Positions 6,374 through 13,460 of a DNA stretch of 15,801 nt are shown piece after piece. Source of the DNA: Nitrospinota bacterium (GTDB taxonomy: Bacteria > Nitrospinota > Nitrospinia > JACRGO01); contig JACRGO010000093.1 in the NCBI GenBank assembly GCA_016212295.1, positions 1 to 15,801 on the forward strand, written 5' to 3'. The number at the start of each line of letters is the position of its first letter. Position 1 is the stretch's first letter. The notes beneath the pieces are model-generated. The model was not told where the DNA came from, made no database searches, and was given only the letters and a program-made list of their open reading frames with translations. The position numbers were made by a program, and so were the translations under genes.

Positions 6374-7438
6374 ATGACGATGCCATCTTTATATGGAATA
6401 ACGCATTCAAACCGTGATTTTTCAGATTCGTATTATTGGGGTAAGAATCAGTTCAACTCGTCTTTCCCTGTTGCCCTGACTTGTTTCATGAGAGATTCCG
6501 GCATTAATCCCGTATATTTAAGACTCAATAGCGACCGGAAAATATTTCATGAGGAAATTGCAGTTAGCGAACTTTTTAATACGACATTGTCAAACGACAA
6601 GCTCTATTTCTCTTTTGAATCCCGTTTTGAACCATTCAAGCAATTCGTTCATGACGAATTAGAAACAATTGATTTGGTTGTAATGAATGCCGAAGCTAAT
6701 GATTTCTTGCAGCCTCTCGAAATAAAACTCACAACTTTGCCGGATAATACGACGGAAGGTCTTCCAGAGGATGAATACGGCTGTGAGCTTGTTATCCGCT
6801 CTGCAACCATGCGATACATGGCTCTTTCAATGGCACAATCACTTCAGAAAAAAACAAAAGAAATAAGAGAAATTTTTGAGCCCGCGTGTTTAAAGGTTCG
6901 AGGATGGGATAACGCCGATGAAATCAGGAACAAAATGCCCGCAATTCTGGAGGCGCTTGAAGCGTTTATCTCAAAATATAGGCGATATGAAAAACCGTTC
7001 TTGATGCAGCCTATTTGGAAAACTATCGGCAAGTCGCCTGTTTTGGCGGACAACTGTTTGGACATCTTTATTTGGAGCGATTTTGCCTTAACACGGCTGT
7101 TTATGGATTCTGCCTTAGAGAATGATTCACCGAGAATCAGCCGTCAGCAAAGAGCGGCAGTTCGCCTTGCAAGGTTTCTATTCGAGGTTTCAAGAGCGGG
7201 AAAAGTATATCAAGAACCTATTTACGACGGTATGAGTCTTGGTAACCAAACAGACAAAGAGTTTGCCATCTCCGGCAATAAAACTCATTCTTACATGAAA
7301 TGCAAAAGATTAACTAAACCAGTTATCCATAAAAATCAAATAAAGAAAATAATACTTGGCGGCGGGCAAAAGTATTTGAGCCCAGAGAGACGCTTTGACG
7401 CTATTATTTATTTTTCTACAGACTTGTTTGACGATTAG
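6374..7438 (+). CDS. HindVP-like type II restriction endonuclease
   Basis: The product (354 aa) has an N-terminal block GITHSNRDFS...YWGKNQFNSSFP that I recognise from HindVP-type restriction enzymes, whose prototype cuts GRCGYC. A PD-(D/E)xK-like nuclease core is visible: D100 in ETIDLVV and E116-x-K118 in PLEIKLTTLP. The methyltransferase gene begins 8 bp after the stop, and that gene's Shine-Dalgarno (AGGA) overlaps this stop codon, so the genes are translationally coupled. ATG 6374 is followed by ATG 6380; neither has a strong ribosome binding site. The gene is much more AT-rich than recB or the mot genes, as expected for an acquired system. Identity as the restriction enzyme is strong from context. 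The exact recognition site is inferred from family memory. Confidence 0.82.
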   Translation: MTMPSLYGITHSNRDFSDSYYWGKNQFNSSFPVALTCFMRDSGINPVYLRLNSDRKIFHEEIAVSELFNTTLSNDKLYFSFESRFEPFKQFVHDELETIDLVVMNAEANDFLQPLEIKLTTLPDNTTEGLPEDEYGCELVIRSATMRYMALSMAQSLQKKTKEIREIFEPACLKVRGWDNADEIRNKMPAILEALEAFISKYRRYEKPFLMQPIWKTIGKSPVLADNCLDIFIWSDFALTRLFMDSALENDSPRISRQQRAAVRLARFLFEVSRAGKVYQEPIYDGMSLGNQTDKEFAISGNKTHSYMKCKRLTKPVIHKNQIKKIILGGGQKYLSPERRFDAIIYFSTDLFDD

Positions 7439-7446
7439 GAACTTTT

Positions 7447-8472
7447 ATGCGCTTGAGAACAATAGATTTATTTTCGGGCGGCGGCGGCCTCTCCTTAGGT
7501 TTTATTAACGCAGGCTTTGACATTATGGCCGCTTATGACAATTGGCTTCCGGCTAGATTGTTGTATAAGAGTAATTTCAAACATCCAATTTACGACATTA
7601 ATCTGTCAAGCAAGGAAGCAATTGAAAACATTCGTCAATTTGACGCCAATATTATCATCGGCGGCCCCCCATGCCAGGATTTTTCCTCTGCCGGCAAAAG
7701 GGATGAAAATTTGGGCAGGGCCGATCTTACCATTGCTTATGCAAATATAATTAAGAATATTCTTCCTTCATTTTTTGTAATGGAAAATGTTGATAGAGCT
7801 TTTAAAAGCAAAACATTTTCAAAGGCAAAGAACATTTTCAAAAAAGCCGGTTATGGCTTGAGCATCAGGATTCTGGATGCGAGTCTTTGCGGAGTCCCTC
7901 AACTAAGAAAACGGCTCTTTGTTATTGGTCAACTTAAAGGTCCCGACGGCTTTTTAGATTCATTACTTGATATCAAGCGATCATCTAAGCCGATGACGTT
8001 GAGAGATTATTTTGGCTCCCGTTTAGGGATAGAGCATTATTACAGACATCCGAGAAGTTATAAAAGGCGAGGCATTTTTAGCATCAATGAACCAAGCCCC
8101 ACAGTTCGCGGAGTCAATCGTCCTATTCCCAACGGCTACCCCGGCCATGCCGGAGATCCATCGCCAATTACAGATAAAATCCGTCCATTAACAACTAAAG
8201 AACGTAGCATGATACAAACTTTTCCAGAATCGTTTATTCTCGTCGGCAACAAAACCGATGTTGAGCAAATTATCGGCAATGCTGTGCCGGTAAAGCTGGC
8301 TGAATTTGTTGCTCTTCGGTTGAAGGAATATTTTCTGCAAGAGGGTCTTATTACAGAGAGCGACTTTCGCAATAGAGTTCTTACATTTCCAGCTTTACCG
8401 AAACATCAAAGGAGAATAAATATTTTGAATTCGTTGCGCAAACAACGTCAGCAGGCTCGGAACAGCGGATGA
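7447..8472 (+). CDS. DNA (cytosine-5)-methyltransferase of the restriction system
   Basis: This 341-aa enzyme transfers a methyl group from AdoMet to C5 of cytosine, protecting the host from the endonuclease encoded just upstream. The motifs are in canonical order: motif I DLFSGGGGLSLGF (7-19), motif IV GGPPCQDFS with the nucleophile Cys76, motif VI ENV (113-115), motif VIII QLRKR (152-156), motif IX RGVNRP (221-226) and motif X GNAVP (277-281). The short region between VIII and IX and the GVNRPIPNGY block resemble methyltransferases of GRCGYC systems such as HindVP; that specificity is an inference. AGGA 7 nt before ATG 7447 overlaps the preceding stop. The gene ends in an ATGA overlap with vsr, so all three genes form one operon. 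Confidence 0.93.
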   Translation: MRLRTIDLFSGGGGLSLGFINAGFDIMAAYDNWLPARLLYKSNFKHPIYDINLSSKEAIENIRQFDANIIIGGPPCQDFSSAGKRDENLGRADLTIAYANIIKNILPSFFVMENVDRAFKSKTFSKAKNIFKKAGYGLSIRILDASLCGVPQLRKRLFVIGQLKGPDGFLDSLLDIKRSSKPMTLRDYFGSRLGIEHYYRHPRSYKRRGIFSINEPSPTVRGVNRPIPNGYPGHAGDPSPITDKIRPLTTKERSMIQTFPESFILVGNKTDVEQIIGNAVPVKLAEFVALRLKEYFLQEGLITESDFRNRVLTFPALPKHQRRINILNSLRKQRQQARNSG

Positions 8473-8888
8473 CAGACTGTTTTTCTCCCTTTATGCGCTC
8501 GCAGGTGATGAGCGCAGTGCGCTCAAAGGGGAACAAATCGACAGAACTTTCCCTCATCAATATATTTCGTAATAAGTCCATCAAAGGTTGGCGCAGAAAT
8601 TACAAATTATTGGGGAGTCCAGATTTCGTATTTCCCAAAAAACGCACTGTAGTTTTTGCTGATGGTTGTTTTTGGCACGGCCATAAATGTCGCAATACTA
8701 AACCAAAACAGCATGCTGATTATTGGGCAAATAAAATACTGAGAAATACGGCAAGAGACAAATTCATTACGAGAACTTTAAAGCAGGCTGGATGGCATGT
8801 GATTAGAATTTGGGAATGTGAGATTAAGACGAATAAGTTGTCTAAAAAATTAAAATCATTATTCAAAGAAAATGAAACCGTCGCATAA
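8469..8888 (+). CDS. vsr: Very-short-patch-repair endonuclease Vsr
   Basis: Vsr nicks next to T:G mismatches that arise when 5-methylcytosine deaminates, so it repairs the mutational cost of the neighbouring methyltransferase. The 139-aa product has RSQVMSAVRSKGNKSTE at its N-terminus, the catalytic D52 in GSPDFVF, and CFWHGHKC with H70 matching E. coli His69. Zinc ligands C67, H72, C74 and C117 are all present, so it should be active. The ATG overlaps the methyltransferase stop (ATGA), a sign of coupled translation. E. coli Vsr works on Dcm sites; this one presumably matches the site of its own methyltransferase. Confidence 0.93.
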   Translation: MTDCFSPFMRSQVMSAVRSKGNKSTELSLINIFRNKSIKGWRRNYKLLGSPDFVFPKKRTVVFADGCFWHGHKCRNTKPKQHADYWANKILRNTARDKFITRTLKQAGWHVIRIWECEIKTNKLSKKLKSLFKENETVA

Positions 8889-9138
8889 TTTTTGTGTTTT
8901 TTGAAATGAGGCTATTAAAACAGCATAAAATAACAACCTTGATCCAACGATATGAATTTTACTTTTTTGGGTGAGTCGCCTAAAAACTTCATGATTACAG
9001 GCCAAGGCAATAAGGCCATATTTCCTCAATTTCATTTATTAGATGCAACTTAAATTTTGTCGAAAACCAATGGAGTCCATTTATGTCAATGGAAGGCAAC
9101 AGCGTCACAAAAAATTATCGTAGGATTGAGGCAACAAA
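8889..9138. other. AT-rich gap after vsr
   Basis: I see no gene in these 250 bp. A short GGCC...GGCC palindrome (near 9001-9019) has no T-tract and is not a convincing terminator. The base composition is like the restriction genes, so the acquired segment probably extends to the attC-like site. Confidence 0.5.
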
Positions 9139-9210
9139 CGCGTAACAACTCGCTCCACGTCGGCGCTCATTACGCTCCGTTACATTCGCGCGATAGCCCA
9201 ACGTTAGTTT
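9139..9210 (+). repeat. attC-like recombination site (integron cassette type)
   Basis: The segment starts with GTAACAACTCGCTC (9142-9155) and ends with GCCCAACGTTAG (9196-9207). Integron attC sites commonly start with a core ending in TAAC followed by AACTCGCTC- or AATTCGTTC-like boxes and end with a CGTTAG core. TAAC and GTTA pair, with a further AGC/GCT match inside. The match to the GTTRRRY consensus is imperfect (GTTAGTT). It lies 16 bp before the alkD start, the usual spacing between an attC and the next cassette gene. No integrase or second convincing attC is in the window. Confidence 0.35.
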
Positions 9211-9225
9211 TATAAACCAATCCCA

Positions 9226-9936
9226 ATGAACGGTAAACTGCCAGGCGTACGTAATGAGCTAAGAAAATCGGCCGACAAGGAAATAGCTAAACATTCTCAA
9301 GGATTCTTTAAAACAGGAAGCGGGCAGTATGGTGAAGGAGATAGATTCCTGGGAATCCGGGTCCCTGTGTTAAGAAAGCTGGCAAGGAAGCATCAGGGAA
9401 TTTCAATTGAAGAAGCCTCAAGATTGTTAGAGTCCCAATTCCACGAAGAGCGGTTGCTGTCTCTTTTCATGCTTATAAATATTTTCAAAAAGGCTGATGA
9501 GAAAAACAAGAAGGCCATTTACACCCTGTATCTCAATAGCACAAAATTCATCAACAACTGGGACTTAGTTGACTGTTCAGCCGGGCATATTGTCGGCGCG
9601 TATCTGCGGGAACGCAATAAGCGGCCGATTTACTGCCTTGCCGGTTCCAGAAATTTATGGGAACGCAGAATTTCAATTATGTCCACTTTCCATTTTATAA
9701 AAAACAGGGAATTCATTGACGCATTGAAAATTTCAGGGATTTTATTGCATGACAAGGAAGATTTGATCCATAAAGCTGTGGGCTGGATGCTCAGGGAGAT
9801 AGGGAAACGGGATATCAGGGCGGAAGAGAATTTTTTAAAAAAACACTACAAGGCCATGCCCCGCACCATGCTGCGGTATGCAATGGAAAAGTTTCCTGAA
9901 GAAAGAAGAAAAAAATATCTGAGGGGCAAAATATAG
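9226..9936 (+). CDS. alkD: AlkD-like DNA alkylation repair glycosylase
   Basis: AlkD-family proteins are all-helical HEAT-like repeat enzymes that excise positively charged alkylated bases (N3- and N7-alkylpurines) without flipping the base. In this 236-aa product the conserved blocks are NNWDLVDCSA, with W112 and D116 matching the B. cereus AlkD W109/D113 pair, WERR with R148, HKAVGWMLREIGK with W187, and the C-terminal MPRTMLRYAMEKFP. These residues define the DNA-binding cleft and suggest an active enzyme. The start (ATG 9226) has no clear ribosome binding site and follows an attC-like sequence by 16 bp. A strong terminator at 10055-10092 follows. Confidence 0.9.
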   Translation: MNGKLPGVRNELRKSADKEIAKHSQGFFKTGSGQYGEGDRFLGIRVPVLRKLARKHQGISIEEASRLLESQFHEERLLSLFMLINIFKKADEKNKKAIYTLYLNSTKFINNWDLVDCSAGHIVGAYLRERNKRPIYCLAGSRNLWERRISIMSTFHFIKNREFIDALKISGILLHDKEDLIHKAVGWMLREIGKRDIRAEENFLKKHYKAMPRTMLRYAMEKFPEERRKKYLRGKI

Positions 9937-10054
9937 AAACACCTGATCGTGCAGCCTGTGGAGTTCAGCCTCCCATCCGCTACATCACCCAGTTGGATGC
10001 AGGTCAAAAGGGAAATTGGGAGCATTCCAGAATTCTTGCACATACAACGAATAA

Positions 10055-10092
10055 GGCATGGAACGGTTTTAAACCGTTCCATACGCCTTTTT
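10055..10092 (+). terminator. Rho-independent terminator after alkD
   Basis: Twelve-base arms ATGGAACGGTTT and AAACCGTTCCAT flank a single T. The stem is extended by GGC/GCC with a small bulge and is followed by CTTTTTCC. The stem is almost perfectly complementary, and the T-run lies on the alkD side. Confidence 0.8.
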
Positions 10093-10095
10093 CCT

Positions 10096-10128
10096 TACCG
10101 CGAAAATGCAGCCGGGACGGCTGCGGTA
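10096..10128 (-). terminator. Hairpin behind the ABC ATPase gene, possible - strand terminator
   Basis: GCAGCCG-GGA-CGGCTGC (10108-10124) forms a 7-bp stem; read on the - strand it is followed by ATTTTCG. The outer words TACCGC (10096-10101) and GCGGTA (10123-10128) can pair instead, giving two alternative folds. It is either a weak terminator for the ATPase gene or a REP-like palindrome. Confidence 0.4.
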
Positions 10129-10183
10129 CGGGAACTTAAAACCAGACAGCGAAACGAAGAGGAAAAACAGCGCATGACTCATT

Positions 10184-10885
10184 TCAACTCCCGTTCTTCA
10201 CGCCCACTTCCTCCTCCACGATTTCCCCGTCCAGAATGGCTATGATCCTGCTCCCCCTTTGCGCCACCTTGGGGTCGTGGGTGACAAGGAGGATGGTCCC
10301 GCCGTCCTGGATGATGCGGTCGAATATCTTTAAAATCTCCTCGCCTGTTTTGGAGTCCAGATTCCCGGTCGGCTCGTCCGCCAGGATGATGGAGGGCCTG
10401 GTGATGATGGCCCTTGCGATGGAAACCCGTTGCTTTTCTCCACCGGACAGCTCGCTTGGGGAGTGGGCCAGGCGGTGGGAGAGGCCCACCTGGTCCAGGG
10501 CCTCCCTTGCCAGGTCCCTGCGCTCGCCCTTGGAATATCCCAGATAAAACAGGGGAAGTTCCACGTTCTTCACTATGGAAAGCCGCGGGATCAGGTTGAA
10601 GGTCTGGAAGATAAAGCCGATCTTCCCGCCCCGTATCACGGCCAATTCATGGTCGGAGAGGTCGGCCACCGGGTGGCCGTCGAAAATATAGGAACCCTTG
10701 TCCGGCCTGTCCAGGCAGCCGATGATATGCATGAGCGTTGATTTGCCGGAGCCGGAGGGGCCCTTCAGGACCACGTAGTCGTTTTTTTTTATGGTGAGGT
10801 TGACCCCTTTAAGCACCGGGACCTCGACCTTGCCTATGTGGTAGGTCCTGTATAGATCGTTTATCTCGATTACGTTTTCAAGCAT
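10184..10885 (-). CDS. ABC transporter ATP-binding protein, MacB/LolD type
   Basis: This 233-aa ATPase belongs to the MacB/LolD/FtsE-like class that powers FtsX-type permeases. It shows Walker A GPSGSGKST (42-50), Q-loop FIFQTFNLIPRLS with Q94, signature LSGGEKQR (146-153), Walker B IILADEPT with D170 and E171, the D-loop GNLDS and H-loop H203. The FQTFNLIPRLSIVKNVELPL block is typical of the MacB/LolD class. The gene lies downstream of the membrane fusion protein gene on the same strand, 162 bp apart. The expected permease does not follow: the next gene is alkD on the opposite strand. The ATG has no Shine-Dalgarno, because the leader is entirely a heptamer repeat. Confidence 0.92.
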   Translation of the reverse strand: MLENVIEINDLYRTYHIGKVEVPVLKGVNLTIKKNDYVVLKGPSGSGKSTLMHIIGCLDRPDKGSYIFDGHPVADLSDHELAVIRGGKIGFIFQTFNLIPRLSIVKNVELPLFYLGYSKGERRDLAREALDQVGLSHRLAHSPSELSGGEKQRVSIARAIITRPSIILADEPTGNLDSKTGEEILKIFDRIIQDGGTILLVTHDPKVAQRGSRIIAILDGEIVEEEVGVKNGS

Positions 10886-10893
10886 GGTTAGGG

Positions 10894-10970
10894 TTTCAGG
10901 GATCAGGTTTCAGTTATCAGGTTTCAGGGGACAGGGAACAGTTGACGGTTCTCAGTTTACAGGTAACGGT
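10894..10970 (+). repeat. Eleven tandem heptamers (NNNCAGG type), family D left part
   Basis: Eleven contiguous 7-bp units without an indel share the pattern NN(T/A)C(A/G)G(G/T). The first is TTTCAGG (10894-10900), then GATCAGG, TTTCAGT and so on to TAACGGT (10964-10970). The array directly abuts the start codon of the ABC ATPase (ATG at 10885-10883 on the other strand). Confidence 0.88.
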
Positions 10971-11007
10971 CCGCGGTAGGCCATTCACAACCGCCATTGG
11001 CTGAATC

Positions 11008-11049
11008 GCCCTCTGCCCTCTGCCCCCTGAAACCTGATAACTATTAACT
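11008..11049 (+). repeat. Six tandem heptamers (GNNNNCT type), family D right part
   Basis: Six contiguous 7-bp units end in CT: GCCCTCT twice (11008-11021), GCCCCCT, GAAACCT, GATAACT and ATTAACT (11043-11049). Units four and five are complementary to the CAGG-type words of 10894-10921 and would pair with them. The array overlaps the stop codon of the membrane fusion protein gene (11050-11048). Confidence 0.85.
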
Positions 11050-12310
11050 ATATTTTATCTTTTTCCACCCTCACCCTGCTTCCCTCCTTCAGGTTCAGGA
11101 TATCGATTGAGGAGATGATCTCCTCCCCCTCCTTTATTCCTTCAGCCACCACGGTGAAGTCCCAGTTGGAGAGGCCCAGCCGGAGGTCGCGCTTTTTCAC
11201 CATGCCGTTTTCCACAACGAAGACGTATTTAGAGTCCACTCGTCCCATAAGGAGATTCGTGGGGACAAGCAAGGCGCCTTGAATCTGGTCCACCATGATT
11301 TCCACGTCGCAGGACATCCCTGGCCGGAGAATTTCGCCTTGAGGGTCAAGGGAAATCTTAACGGAGACGGTGCGGCCTTCCTGTTTTTCCTGGGAGACCG
11401 TGGGTGATATTTCGTATAATTTCCCGGTGAATTTTTCGCCTGGATAGGAGTCGATGGAGATTTTCACCTCCTGCCCGGCGCGGATTTTATGCAGGTCCGC
11501 TTCATCCACCGGGGCGTGGATGTATATGGAGTTGTCGTCCATGATTTCCAACAGGGGCGTTCCGGGCAGGACCATTTCTCCAAGCTCCACGGACTTAAGG
11601 GAGACGATCCCGCCGAAGGGGGCCTTGATGGCCAGATAATTTTGCTGGATCTGGGCGATTTTCAGGGACTCCTCAAGTTGCCTGATTTCCGCCGTCGCGG
11701 CCAGCATCTCTTTTTCCTTGAGCACCACGGTCTCCTTGCCGGCAACGGCCGAATCGTTGGCGGCCTTCGCCACATCAAAATTCCTGACAGCGGAATCCAG
11801 TTGCTGGGTGGAATAGATCCCCTGCTTCATCATGTCCTTTGTACGGTTAAGGGCGGACGCCGCCTCCTTAAGGGTGGCCTCGGTTTCCGATACCCTGGAG
11901 TCCACGAGCTTTTTTTCCAACTCATAGGCGGCCTTGGCTTTTTCGTAACGGACCCTGGCAAGGTTAAGATTGGCCGCCGTCATTTTGGTGTTGGCCGCGG
12001 CCTCTTCCGGGTCGAGGGTGATGAGTTCGTCTCCCTCCTTGACGCGGTTCCATTCGCTGAAATTGACGCTTGTGACCCGACCGTTGATCCTTGAGGCCAC
12101 CTTGGCTATACGGTCCGCCTTCAGGGTCCCGGAGGAAGTGGAAGTCACTGTGTACAGGAAGAGACCGCGGGCGATTTTTCTTGTCTTGACGGTTATGGTG
12201 TTAAGGTCCCGGAAATACCAATATCCTCCGCCGGCCATAGCGGCAAGGACCGATAGGGAAAGCAGGGTTTTAATCATTCGCCCCGGGAGCGATGTTTTTT
12301 TCTTTTGCAT
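11048..12310 (-). CDS. MacA/HlyD-type membrane fusion protein (efflux adaptor)
   Basis: This periplasmic adaptor would link an inner-membrane ABC transporter to an outer-membrane channel. The frame is open from 12334 (428 aa); numbering from there, a single N-terminal membrane anchor lies at 22-39. Two biotinyl-lipoyl half motifs follow (about 78-110, with V-x-x-V-x-F...V-x-x-G-D; and 236-266, APFGGIVS...G-x-x-V-x-P-G-x-x-L). Between them is a long coiled-coil hairpin (about 111-233), then a beta-barrel (268-350) and a membrane-proximal domain. Two earlier in-frame ATGs (12334, 12316) lie in or at the edge of a dispersed hairpin repeat. I therefore prefer ATG 12310 (MQKKKTSL...), which begins just outside it. 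Its likely partner is the ABC ATPase downstream; no permease or TolC is present. Confidence 0.88.
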   Translation of the reverse strand: MQKKKTSLPGRMIKTLLSLSVLAAMAGGGYWYFRDLNTITVKTRKIARGLFLYTVTSTSSGTLKADRIAKVASRINGRVTSVNFSEWNRVKEGDELITLDPEEAAANTKMTAANLNLARVRYEKAKAAYELEKKLVDSRVSETEATLKEAASALNRTKDMMKQGIYSTQQLDSAVRNFDVAKAANDSAVAGKETVVLKEKEMLAATAEIRQLEESLKIAQIQQNYLAIKAPFGGIVSLKSVELGEMVLPGTPLLEIMDDNSIYIHAPVDEADLHKIRAGQEVKISIDSYPGEKFTGKLYEISPTVSQEKQEGRTVSVKISLDPQGEILRPGMSCDVEIMVDQIQGALLVPTNLLMGRVDSKYVFVVENGMVKKRDLRLGLSNWDFTVVAEGIKEGEEIISSIDILNLKEGSRVRVEKDKI

Positions 12311-12317
12311 ATTCATA

Positions 12318-12347
12318 GCGCGGCATGGCCGCAACCAAAATAAATTT
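12318..12347 (-). repeat. Dispersed GCGGC/GCCGC hairpin element, copy 2
   Basis: It differs from 1570-1599 at one of 30 positions. On the - strand it reads through GTTGCGGC, CAT, GCCGCGC and ends two bases before an ATG in the macA-like frame. It therefore overlaps the annotated 5' end of that gene and replaces any Shine-Dalgarno sequence. Confidence 0.75.
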
Positions 12348-12413
12348 CCATGTATTCAAACGTTCGATGGATAAAGAGGAGGGAGGATGCGGTGAGGAAA
12401 GAACTTAACGCCC

Positions 12414-12448
12414 TTCGATGTTGGACGTTCGATGTTCAATGTTCGATA
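12414..12448 (+). repeat. Five tandem heptamers (TTCGATG type), family B second copy
   Basis: Five contiguous units TTCGATG, TTGGACG, TTCGATG, TTCAATG and TTCGATA fill 12414-12448, in the gap between motB1 and the membrane fusion protein gene. The words match those in the inverted element at 1683-1773, so family B occurs twice in the window. Confidence 0.82.
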
Positions 12449-12522
12449 TTCTGTTTTCCCCCTTAGATATTCAGCGTCTCGTTGATTTATACGCGGGAAA
12501 AATGGAAATTCCTATACTATTT

Positions 12523-13299
12523 TTACGGTTCGTTGCCTCTTTCCCACTTCGTCATGGCGAGGATATTCATTCTTCTGTTGGCGGACCGCCCCTCTTCAGT
12601 TTCGTTTACCGATATAGGGCGCGCGTCTCCATAGGCGCCTATTGATATCTTTTTCGGAGAAAATCCGCACTGGTCCACGAAAAATTTTACCATGGCGGAG
12701 GCCCTTGCCGCGGAAAGCTCCCAGTTGGAAGGGTAATCGGTAGCGGCCACGGGCTGGTTGTCAGTATGCCCTTCTATCGTAAGAACAGTCCCTGCTTCTT
12801 TCAATATCTCCACGGTCTTTCTCAAGGGGAAGCGCGCCTCACGCCTTATTTCGGAGCTGGCTGGGCTGAAGAGATAATCGGCATTAAACCTTAATATAAG
12901 CCCCCTTTCCGTAAAATCAAAGGCCACGGGACTAACCTTCCTCCCGTCTGGAGCGTCTTTTTGAAAGAGCGGTTCAGCGGCTTGCTTGATCCTTTCGAAT
13001 CCTTCCGCCTCTTCCGGATAGTACAGATGGCTTATCTCATCCACACCTTTTACCGGGAGGGGGATATACCTTTCCCTGCTTCTAAAATCAAACACCGGGA
13101 CCTTTTCCACGCCTTCCGTTCCGGCTATTCCAAACGCGAACTGAAAAGAACTCGCCACTTTCTTAAGCTTCGCCACATCGACCTCGGATATGGCGTATAA
13201 AACAACAAACAGGGCGAAGAGGAGGGTAATGAAATCCGCGTAAGAAATGAGCCATCTCTCAAGGTTTTCATGTTCCTCTTCCTTTTTTTTTCTTGCCAT
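12523..13299 (-). CDS. motB: Flagellar stator protein MotB (copy 1)
   Basis: MotB anchors the stator to peptidoglycan and forms the ion channel with MotA. The 258-aa product has a basic N-terminus, one membrane segment (about 17-38) with the ion-binding Asp D22 in WLISYADFITLLFALFVVL, and a C-terminal OmpA-like domain. Peptidoglycan-binding residues are intact: GHTDNQP with D180, NWELSAARA with R199, and RSANRRMNI. The start has a GGAG 11 nt upstream. A run of nine A follows within the first codons (lysine codons), a possible slippage point. It is downstream of motA, separated by 161 bp holding an inverted octamer element. The N-terminal DNA is strikingly similar to motB2. Confidence 0.94.
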   Translation of the reverse strand: MARKKKEEEHENLERWLISYADFITLLFALFVVLYAISEVDVAKLKKVASSFQFAFGIAGTEGVEKVPVFDFRSRERYIPLPVKGVDEISHLYYPEEAEGFERIKQAAEPLFQKDAPDGRKVSPVAFDFTERGLILRFNADYLFSPASSEIRREARFPLRKTVEILKEAGTVLTIEGHTDNQPVAATDYPSNWELSAARASAMVKFFVDQCGFSPKKISIGAYGDARPISVNETEEGRSANRRMNILAMTKWERGNEP

Positions 13300-13363
13300 G
13301 CGCGGTTTTTCTCCAGATACTTACACGTTCGTTACAGGAATTCGTCTCGCAAAATCTATTTAC

Positions 13364-13436
13364 CGCAAAGGCGCAGAGATCGCAAAGAAAATCTTTTTCC
13401 AATTATTAGCTCTGCGTCCTTTGCGTCTTTGCGGTG
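13364..13436. repeat. Inverted array of 8-bp words (CGCAAAGA type)
   Basis: The left arm has CGCAAAGG (13364-13371), CGCAGAGA (13372-13379), one extra T and CGCAAAGA (13381-13388). An AT-rich spacer follows. The right arm (13409-13436) reads on the other strand as CGCAAAG, CGCAAAG and CGCAGAGC, each separated by one or two bases. It lies between motA and motB1, two genes that are normally co-translated, and could form an intercistronic hairpin in their mRNA. Confidence 0.8.
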
Positions 13437-13460
13437 ATAAAAAATTTCAAATATCCTTAA

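Noticed and set aside
6374-8888. Avoidance of GRCGYC sites as support for the specificity
   Set aside because: Sites such as GACGCC near 7643 and GGCGCC near 2515 and 14310 are present. A single window is too small to judge avoidance, and methylation makes avoidance unnecessary.
11489-12094. 201-codon + strand frame opposite the membrane fusion protein
   Set aside because: It is antisense to a well-supported gene and has no domain, no ribosome binding site and a composition typical of a shadow frame.
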